Shown one piece after another: positions 57,185 to 64,000 of a stretch of DNA of 64,000 nt (positions are counted from its first letter, which is position 1; every line of letters begins with the position of its first letter). A program made the translations under genes and the position numbers. This DNA is from Taxillus chinensis. Taxonomy: Eukaryota > Streptophyta > Magnoliopsida > Santalales > Loranthaceae. Where the stretch lies: NCBI GenBank assembly GCA_023512835.1, contig CM042092.1:44882535-44946534 (forward strand), read 5' to 3'. The notes under the pieces are model-generated. The model had not been told where the DNA came from. It was given only the letters and a program-made list of their open reading frames with translations, and made no database searches.

Positions 57185-59149
57185 TGTAAGGACCCGTACC
57201 TTGAGTTAGTCACAGTTTTGCCTTCTGAGTAGAGTTTTTCTAGATTTTGACCTAGTGAATGGGCTCAAATGAATTCACGTGCAAAAGGAAAGATGCTTAG
57301 AATGATGTCCTCTATCTACCACAGAAGTTTCAGGCCAAACGGACGTGTATGTGAGATGCACGTGATATGGGTCCAATTCACGTGCAAGTGTGGTTGTCTT
57401 CTAAATGATGCAAGGAAGCTAGGGGTGAAGTTTGAGCGCATTTGGAGTGCATATGGAGTTGCACGTGAATTGGGGAATTCACGTGCAAATTGGCGTGCAG
57501 CCATATTTTTGCATGGTCCCCTTGGTTTTGACATTCTAATGAACTTTCTCCAAAGGACCATGTTGAAATTCTGAGTATTTTGGCCTATATGGGTGCGGAA
57601 AGGTGCTAACTTGTGTGATCAAAACTACGTCGTTTTGATCCCTGGGTTTACTTAATCAAAACTACGTCGTTTTGATGTGGGTAGTGTCTATATAATGAGG
57701 GCATGAGTTTGAGTTTAGGGTTCTTGTGTTCTTCTTTGCTGCAGCTGCTGCTAGAGAGAGAGAGAGAGAGAGAGAGGGGATCTCCGGGCAGTTGCCGTGG
57801 TGGTTCGTGTCGTTGGGAGCTGTCTAGCGTGGAGGTTAGGACAAGAGCCTGAGGTAGGGATTCATGTTCTTCCTAACTCCCCTCTGTTCTAGGATATTCA
57901 CCTATATATATATATGTAAATCCATATAGGTGTGATCTCCTATATGGATGTTGGCCTTCAGTGGCATATTCGTTGATTCCGATGTTGAATTTGGCTTGAG
58001 GATTTTTCGGGTTTGTTTATGCCCACCATGTGTTTGATGAAATGTCTATGAGGCCTGCACACTATGTATTTGATAAAATGTCTGTGAAGGCCTGCATGCC
58101 ATGTGTTCAATATAATACTTGTGAGACCTTGTATATGGGTGTTTGATGATATACCTGTGTGACTGGTGTGTACTGTGTTTGATTTGTATTTGATTTTAAG
58201 CCTGTGAGGCTGATGTGTGTGGCTTGTATCTGACCATGTTGGTCCTTCTGAGATAAAGTGTAAATGTTGTGCTGAGTTTACATGTTGAGATGTAATGCTA
58301 TGTCTTTGTTCGTTGAATCTGTTTGAGACCGAAGCTGAGATATGGGCCAGGCACAATAGCTGGACCCCTTTGAAATTTGGCCAGGACGTGGTCCTGAGTC
58401 TCGGTGTAGCACTCACGACGGTGGGCTAAGTCTACACCCATTCCTGAGGGTAGGTATGGCGCCCGAGGAGGTGGTTGACCATACCTGACTCGGGTGGAAA
58501 ATGTTGCATTGGTGTCCATGCAACATTCGCCTGGATGTGGTATGTCATGTCGCCGTGGTGGCGGGGTGTCCCTCGCCCTCCGGTGCGGGTTCGGGTAAAG
58601 AGTGTTTCCTGGGTGATGTTTGCCGCTTTAGCCTTAGGCACGACACGAGCACAAGCATACACATATCATGCATGTTGTAGAGCGGGACGGGTCCGGGGGA
58701 GACTGGATCCCTACTGAGCTGTGGTTTGCTCACCCCTCCTATAAACTGTTCTTTTGCAGGGTTTAGCAGGCGGTAGGTGAAGGCTGAGGAGCTAGGCCCC
58801 TGAGGCTGGGAGTTTTATATTATTTTCTTTGTTGTACTCTGGTTTTATGTGTTTGGATTCTGGTTTGGTTTTATTTATGGCTTCATAGGGGTTTTTCCCC
58901 GACTGGGTTGTAATAAACATTTAGCCTTTGCAATGGAATAAAATGAGATGTTGTTATTCAATTTGTGTTTGTGTGCATGGTTTGGGAGCAGGAGCATGCC
59001 CCTTGGCATGTTAGCCTGGTTGTGCAGGTTTGGGACAGCACCCGTGCCAGAAGTCCTTTTAAGGTGCTTGCACCAACCCCTTGTCCCTTCGGGTGCGGGC
59101 ATGGGCAGTCACTACTCATTTCCAAGTAGAAGGAAATTGGGGCGTGACA
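57185..59149 (+). repeat. Tek-C 3' LTR
   Basis: 1,965 bp and collinear with the 5' LTR. Most differences are single bases, concentrated at CTG/CAG positions (for example 58485, 58711, 58767, 58837). An AG run at 57753-57776 is longer than in the 5' LTR. Confidence 0.92.
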
Positions 59150-59154
59150 GGCCG

Positions 59155-59648
59155 TCTCTCTCTCTCTCTTTGGCCGTCTCTCCCTCTCTCTGGCCATGTC
59201 TCTCTCTCACTCTAGGGGTGACGGCTGCTAGGGTTTTGGAATGAGAAATCCCCTAATTTCCAAGCCCTTTTTCTTTACATATTTTCCCACATAATCAAAA
59301 CGACGTAGTTTTGATTAAGTGAATCCCTACATCAAAACGACGTAGTTTTGATTAATCTAAAGCCCAACATCTCTAAGCCCAAAGGCCAAGGTTTTCTAAC
59401 CCATCTCTTAAGCTCAACATCCCAATTCATTAAGCCCAACAAATATTTAAAATAAATCCCTCAAATAAATATTATTTATGATATGTGAAATTCCCAAAAT
59501 ACCCCTCAGGGCCTCGAACTCCAACTTGAGCCCAAGTATAGTCAAAATTCTCCATTCGATTAGCACATCACTATTCTGATGTTCATTCTCTAAGACGAGG
59601 TCTTACTTAAGGCTAACTCCAAGAACCCCTCAAATACGGGTCCTTACA
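59155..59648 (-). repeat. Tek-B 5' LTR, outer part
   Basis: Completes the LTR split by Tek-C; on the minus strand it starts TGTAAGGACCCGTATTTGAG at 59648. It includes two ACGT palindromes at 59292-59317 and 59331-59352 and the CT-rich run at 59155-59215. Confidence 0.87.
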
Positions 59649-59930
59649 ACGCCCACTACTCTGATGTATGATACAGTTATATTTTGTAGTGTTTTATGTG
59701 ATATCCCGGACATGGGTCCGTGGACAGTTGTATTTGCATACTGTATGATGTGATGTCTGTATGACTATTTGACTCATTGTATGTATGATGATATATGGGA
59801 AGGTACAGGATTACCCTTGATGTATGACTGTACAGGGTTACATATTTGAGACAGCACCCGCGGTGTAGTCTCCATTGGTGCTAGTCACCAACCCCTTGAC
59901 CTATCGGGTGCAGGCAAGGGGAAGTCATGT
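59649..59930 (+). repeat. Tek-A 3' LTR, right part, 38 bp short
   Basis: ACGCCCACTACTCTGATGTA resumes the LTR exactly where it stopped at 30819, and follows 21362-21653 of the 5' LTR to GAAGTCATGT. The last 38 bases are replaced by Tat LTR sequence. Confidence 0.87.
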
Positions 59931-60856
59931 GTATTTTGTTTTTCGTTTTATTTTTGCTTCCTCTCTTTTAGCGTTGTAATCATTTCTATTTTGCTGGTTT
60001 GTTTTGTGTATTTTGTTATACTTGTAACATGTAAACAGTAAAAGAAAAGGTAAGAGAGAGAGAGAGAGAGAGAAAAAGAGAGAGAAAGCAAGAAAAAAGG
60101 GAAGCGCAAAAAAAATAAATAAATAAAAAAGAGATGAAAAGAAAGAAGAAAAAAGAGTGCTTTATTTTTGCTTATTTATGGATGTCATAATCACACACTC
60201 CACGTTTATTTTTATGTGTTCATTATTTTGATGTGCATTTGTAACAAGCGTGACTTTGGGTTTTCAAAACAAAACAAAAAAAAGGGGTTTGCCAAAAAAA
60301 GAAACAAAATAAAACAAAATAAAACAAACAAAATGTTTTTTCCAAAAACGAAAAAAAAAACAAAAAACAAAAAACAAAAACAAAAACAAAGACAAAACGT
60401 TCTTTTTAACAAAACACAAAAACCAAAAAATGTTTTCTAAAAAAACCAAAAAAGGGAAAATACAAAAAAAGCGTATTTCCATTTTTTAGGACTTTAATTT
60501 CCAAAATAAAACCAAAAACCAAAATAAACCTCTAGGATCTCATTCTCCACTTCAAACAAAAAAAAACCAAAACTTTTAGGATTCCCTTTAGAAATTTAGG
60601 GTAAATCCATTTTCACCATAACTTTAATAAATAACTTAGCTAAATAAAAATCATAGACTTTTTAGGAAATCTAACCCAATCGTGGCAGTACAAATAAAAT
60701 AAAAAACCTCCTCCTCCGAAAATAGATACCGAAAGGGCGCTGTAGGGGTGCTAATCCTTCCCTTCACGTAACCAACTCCCGAACCCTTCTCTGATAACGC
60801 AAACCACACCTTTAAACTACTCAAAGTAGAGGGTATCCAACTGTACCCCAAAAACA
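59931..60856 (+). repeat. Third Tat LTR, right part
   Basis: A-rich, AG-rich and CAAAA-rich sequence matching the ends of the LTRs at 1-767 and 13200-14130. It contains the GATACCGAAAGGGCGC block at 60725 and ends CCCCAAAAACA. Confidence 0.8.
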
Positions 60857-60935
60857 GTTGGTGGCGACTCTAAATTTTCTCACCATTGGTCTAGTTTGAG
60901 CTCACCCCAAACGGGCTCGGACGAAAACCAGTGAT
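60857..60935 (+). other. Tat primer-site candidate and short leader
   Basis: GTTGGTGGCGACTCT and about 65 bases of leader like 768-860, to GTGATGACA. Then copia sequence begins. Confidence 0.65.
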
Positions 60936-62034
60936 GACACCAGTGGCGCAAGAAGAAATATTACTGATGATGCTTCCGAAGAATTGGACTCAGGACTTCC
61001 ACTCAACTCTAGAACAATTGATACAGACATCCAAAACACCAGAGAACCTACTAGTCCGTCCGGACTAGTTAATACTGAAAGTCACAGTGCCGAAGAACCT
61101 CAAAGTACTTCTGAAACTATTCATCATACGGATATAACTGGCCCAAAAGAAGCTCAGCCAGCTGATGCACATGATCCACTCGATTTGGCAAAGCAACAAA
61201 TCATTGAATATTCACCACCACTTGCGCAGAACTATAGGTGGACTCGAAACCACCCATCAGATCAAGTGATTGGTGATCCTACTGTTGGTATAAGAACAAG
61301 GGCAACCACCTCCAACTTGTGTCTTTATTCTTGTTTTCTATCACAAATAGAGCCAAAGGTGGTGGACAAAGCTCTTCTAGATTCAAACTGGATAGATGCT
61401 ATGCAAGAAGAGCTTAATCAGTTCAAGAGGAATAAAGTGTGGACACTCGTACTAAGGCCAAGGTCGCAACAAGTCATTGGAGTTAAATGGGTGGTTCAGA
61501 ACAAACTTGATACTGATGGAATAGTAATCCAGAACAAAGCTCAACTGGTAGCGAAAGGATATCATCAAGAAGAAGGCATTGATTATGACAAGACCTTTGC
61601 TCCAGTAGCTAGACTTGAGGCGATTAGAATGTTCCTGGCGTATGCATCATATGAAAACTTCACAGTTTATCAAATGGACGTCAAGAGTGCATTTCTAAAT
61701 GGAGATCTTCAAGAGGGGGTTTATGTTGAACAACCTCCAGGTTTTATTGAACACAAGGCTGAACATATGGTGTACAAACTACAGAAAGCCTTGTACGGAT
61801 TGAAGCAAGCTCCAAGAGCCTGGTACAACACACTGTCAGAATTCTTGCTTGCTCATAATTTTAGAAAAGGGAAGATTGACACCACATTGATAGGAAGAGC
61901 ACTAGTGGTACTTGTCACAATTTCACTGCGCACAGCTACTCTAGATGCAAAGTCAACTTACTGATTACGGTTTCAACTTGACGTCTATTCCACTCTACTG
62001 TGACCATACCAGTGCGATTGCCATCAGCATGAAG
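60936..62034 (+). pseudogene. Sirevirus-like copia pol fragment (RT, remnant RNase H)
   Basis: Open frame 60984-61964 with the integrase-RT linker ([18 protein letters not shown]), then [20 protein letters not shown] and [20 protein letters not shown], wording typical of Sirevirus-type copia. RT follows with [40 protein letters not shown] and [20 protein letters not shown] (first catalytic Asp), to [10 protein letters not shown]. At about 61893 the frame jumps, with the YVDD part of RT missing, to RNase H residues readable in another frame (CAQLL then stop then [10 protein letters not shown], and LYCDHTSAIAIS) up to 62034. No LTR was found on either side. Confidence 0.82.
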
Positions 62035-62893
62035 GTTTTGCTATGTTGACCAATATGAACTTATGTGTTTCTTATCTGTCATATGCATTGATTTCAGTAA
62101 AAATGATCCTTAACTCGTATGTATGTGTCTTGCTTCATTTTTAATGCATGAGTTCTGTTATTTTTAATTAGTTCGAATAATGCTGAATTTCCTTATTTAT
62201 TCTATATTCATACTAATCCCAACCTATTAAGTCTTATATTCTTTTAGTTTATGTTTGTGAAGCTACAGGTTCAAATTCTCTTTGCATTTTCACTGATATA
62301 TATCTTGTCTGATGTCTTAGATTTGAAGTAGCGTGGTACTTCTTTTCTATTCGACTTCAAGACACCAAAGAAATCTACTTCTATAGCACCTTTTTCTACA
62401 GACTCAGTCTGTTTTTCATCTGAATATTCTTCTATGGATTATCTTTACCCCGGATGATAGTCGGTTCAATTCCTCTTGACTCTTGGAACTCTCAAATCGC
62501 AATAAACAAAGTATTATCTTAAATCGCATATTTTTTGAGGAGGGATAATGATGGTCCATTAAATGCACGTCTCGAGCTAGGCAATTAGTCACTTCATTTT
62601 CCGGAAGAAGGCATACAACTGTCATAAATGCTTGGTTCTGCTGCCTCCACGTCATCTCTTTACTCAGGAGGCGCCCAACTATCAAGTCTAATGACATCAG
62701 ATTGTCAGGCGGTTCACTGTTTATTTTGCTTAAACCCTAGACCCGTGGCATCCACTGGCCCGCTATATATATATATATATATATATATCATAAGCCTTCA
62801 CGCAAAGAGCGACTTATCACTCTCACATTTCATCGTCGCTCTTCATCTTCTCAAAACCCTAAATTTCCTTTCCTTTCTTTTAATCTATTTCTA
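62035..62893. other. Non-coding stretch with AT run and plant-promoter-like end
   Basis: No gene recognised. AT-rich sequence 62035-62520, then an AT dinucleotide run at 62764-62788, and a 5'-UTR-like pyrimidine-rich segment with AAAACCCTAAA (a telo-box) at 62854-62864 just before the ATG at 62894. The layout resembles a promoter and leader, or an LTR end, for the ORF that follows. Confidence 0.45.
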
Positions 62894-63210
62894 ATGCCAC
62901 CCAGAACTGCTCTCTTTGGCGTCAATACAAGCCATCTGGTTGATTGGAACTCTGTTTTCAATCCTTCATCGTGGTTTCTGGAACTTCAGGCTTTACTTGA
63001 AGCAAGCCACCTCTTAAACCTGGTCTCTGATATAGTCGATCTCCTTATCAACGATATCATAGAGTTCTACTGGACCATCCGCTGCACCATCAACTCCATT
63101 CGATCCACCATCCGGGGTGAATCCATTGTCATCACCCCAAACGTCCTTCGTGCCGCTCTCCATCTTCCTTCTGGCCCTCATCAGCAACCGGACCTAGAGC
63201 AAATGGCAGC
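62894..63210 (+). pseudogene. Unrecognised ORF start, truncated by a Tekay-like LTR
   Basis: ATG at 62894 opens MPPRTALFGVNTSHLVDWNS and about 106 residues follow before the sequence is replaced at 63211 by an LTR; the rest of the open frame is LTR. The kept part is hydrophobic and helical with EFYWTIRCTINSIRSTIRGE followed by SIVITPNVLRAALHLPSGP. The pattern of a short charged motif then a helix ending in LHLPS resembles N-terminal domains of large plant transposon-associated proteins (PF20167-like), but I do not recognise it with confidence. It could be the gag-like start of a TE or a captured gene. Confidence 0.4.
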
Positions 63211-64000
63211 TGTCACGCCCCGATTTTCCAACCCTAGGAAATCGGTTCGTGACTCCTCCTTTACCCACACGGTGGAGAAGGGGGTAGGATACAATACTCC
63301 CACACAGGGCATCATACACTACACAGCTGATATTCAGAAAGACAAAATCATAAATTTATTAAATTCAAAACAAGATAAACGTTTACAAAACCACATGCCT
63401 TTATTACAATAAAATCCACTTTACAATATCTCCCCACTGGGTACAAAGCCTCTCAAAAATAATAATACAAATGACATTAATCAAAACCACAAACAGAACT
63501 GTTGTCCACCTTGGTGTTCCCACCTAACGCTTGTAGGTCCCTGAGAAAAACAGAACAAAGTAGCTGGGGTGAGCAACCACAGCTCAGTAGGGATCAAGTC
63601 TCCCCAACCCATCCCATGCACCTAACCACTACATGAGAACGTGTACTAGTGCAGTGTCGTGGCAGTAGTAAATACAAGTAAAGCACACCACTCAAATGGG
63701 CGCAACCACAGCCCCAACCCCGCTGGCTCCACAGCCTCACAGGCTACCAATATCACAGCCTTCCAGGCTAACAATTTAACCACCTCTCGGGCAAATATTT
63801 AACCGCCTCTCAGGCAAATGTTTAACAGCCTCTCAGGCAAATAGTTTAACCGCGTCTCAGGCAAATAGTTTCCACGGCCTCTCAGGCTAACAACCATGCA
63901 ATCAAACACATAACATGCATTTCTGCCACACAGGCATAAAATCAAACACATGGCGTGCACACATTCACGGGTTCTCAAACTCAGCTACACGGTCATAAAA
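63211..64000 (-). repeat. Tek-D: minus-strand Tekay-like LTR, runs off window
   Basis: Starts TGTCACGCCCCGATTTTCC, the reverse complement of an LTR end GGGGCGTGACA like that of Tek-B and Tek-C. It also shares their TGAGCAACCACAGCTCAGTAGG-like block near 63570-63600 and AAGTCTCCCC. Inner parts differ, so it is another family. Confidence 0.7.
63740..63895 (-). repeat. Short tandem repeat, CCTCTCAGGCAAATA unit
   Basis: Six or more irregular copies of CCTCTCAGGCAAATATTTAA or CCTCACAGGCTA in about 150 bases inside the Tek-D LTR. Unit length is about 22-26 bp. Confidence 0.75.

Larger units (their letters stand above)
49774..59149 (+). mobile_element. Tek-C: young Tekay/Del-type chromovirus, TSD GGCCG
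   Basis: 9,376 bp with perfect GGCCG duplications at 49769-49773 and 59150-59154. 5' LTR 49774-51724, primer site 51728, gag 52185, protease, RT, RNase H, integrase with chromodomain to 56961, purine tract, 3' LTR 57185-59149. The LTRs are highly similar. It sits inside the Tek-B 5' LTR, in opposite orientation to that related element. The copy is structurally complete but has several frameshifts in pol. Confidence 0.94.
30825..59648 (-). mobile_element. Tek-B: minus-strand Tekay/Del-type element with two nested insertions
   Basis: Reads from 59648 down to 30825. 5' LTR 59648-59155 plus 49773-47830, primer site 47826-47815, gag from 47353 interrupted by Cop-1 and resuming at 37792, then pol down to 33205, purine tract and 3' LTR 33089-30825. 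Flanks GCGCC (30820-30824) and ACGCC (59649-59653) fit a 5-bp target duplication with one change. Without Cop-1 and Tek-C the element is about 10.1 kb. It belongs to the same family as Tek-C (LTR start TGTAAGGACCCGTA, end GGGGCGTGACA) but its LTRs carry an extra Athila-derived segment. Confidence 0.85.
19260..59930 (+). mobile_element. Tek-A: Tekay/Del-type chromovirus with nested insertions
   Basis: Ty3/gypsy element with 5' LTR 19260-21691, tRNA-Met-type primer site, gag, protease, RT, RNase H, integrase with chromodomain, purine tract and 3' LTR. Pol is split by an Athila-like solo LTR at 25566; the 3' LTR is split by Tek-B at 30820. The last 38 bases of the 3' LTR and any target duplication are missing at 59930, where Tat LTR sequence resumes. 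Many in-frame stops show it is long dead. The chromodomain at the end of pol and the gene order place it in the chromoviruses; Tekay/Del is the best fit. Confidence 0.82.

Noticed and set aside
60168..60482. Lys/Asn-rich and Phe-rich ORFs
   Set aside because: Translations of CAAAA-type low-complexity sequence in the Tat LTR.
63740..63895. Regularly spaced repeats resembling a CRISPR array
   Set aside because: Plant nuclear DNA; units are degenerate, spacing irregular, and lie in an LTR.
1..64000. Endogenous pararetrovirus or envelope-bearing retrovirus
   Set aside because: All pol genes have LTR flanks and either copia or gypsy order; no movement-protein, coat or env-like frame was seen.

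Overview
This window reads as repeat-dense heterochromatin of a flowering plant, most likely a dicot. No host gene can be supported. Almost every base belongs to LTR retrotransposons: Ty3/gypsy of the Tat, Athila-like and Tekay/Del chromovirus types, and Ty1/copia. The plant assignment rests on lineages known only from plants (Tat with its second RNase H, Athila-like, Sirevirus-type copia) and on initiator-tRNA-Met primer sites beside plant-type LTR ends. The species cannot be named. Names such as Tek-A and Cop-1 are labels for this annotation only.

Layout. 1-14130: a Tat-type element (Tat-1). It has the end of a 5' LTR (1-767), a leader, a foreign Athila-like block replacing gag (about 864-4041), a fairly well kept pol (4042-7381), a long 3' UTR with a 37-bp minisatellite, and a 3' LTR (9355-14130) holding an Athila-like solo LTR. 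14131-19259: two more Tat LTR starts, separated by internal regions reduced to primer site plus 3' UTR, crossed by a 500-N gap (16987-17486). 19260-59930: Tekay-type Tek-A inserted in the third Tat LTR; its pol carries an Athila-like solo LTR with a perfect 5-bp target duplication (25566-27060). Its 3' LTR is split by a minus-strand Tekay element, Tek-B (30825-59648). Tek-B in turn received a copia element in gag (Cop-1, 37793-47147) and a plus-strand Tekay element in its 5' LTR (Tek-C, 49774-59149). 59931-60935: rest of the third Tat LTR and leader. 60936-62034: Sirevirus-like copia fragment. 62894-63210: start of an unrecognised ORF, cut by a fourth, minus-strand Tekay-like LTR that leaves the window at 64000.

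Nesting gives the order of events: Tat LTRs are oldest, then Tek-A, then Tek-B, then Cop-1 and Tek-C. Target duplications support the key boundaries: AGGTC, CCTAT, ATCAT and GGCCG are perfect, and ACGCC/GCGCC flanks Tek-B. No element has a fully open pol. Older copies carry C-to-T type stops. The youngest ones (Cop-1, Tek-C) have closely similar LTR pairs yet many frameshifts, some of which look like sequencing error in CTG/CAG context.

The most interesting signals are regulatory. LTRs of unrelated gypsy lineages share a promoter module: ACGT-type G-box clusters, an AAAACGACGTCGTTTT palindrome and a TATA box. Both Tek-B LTRs carry the front part of an Athila-like LTR in inverse orientation.
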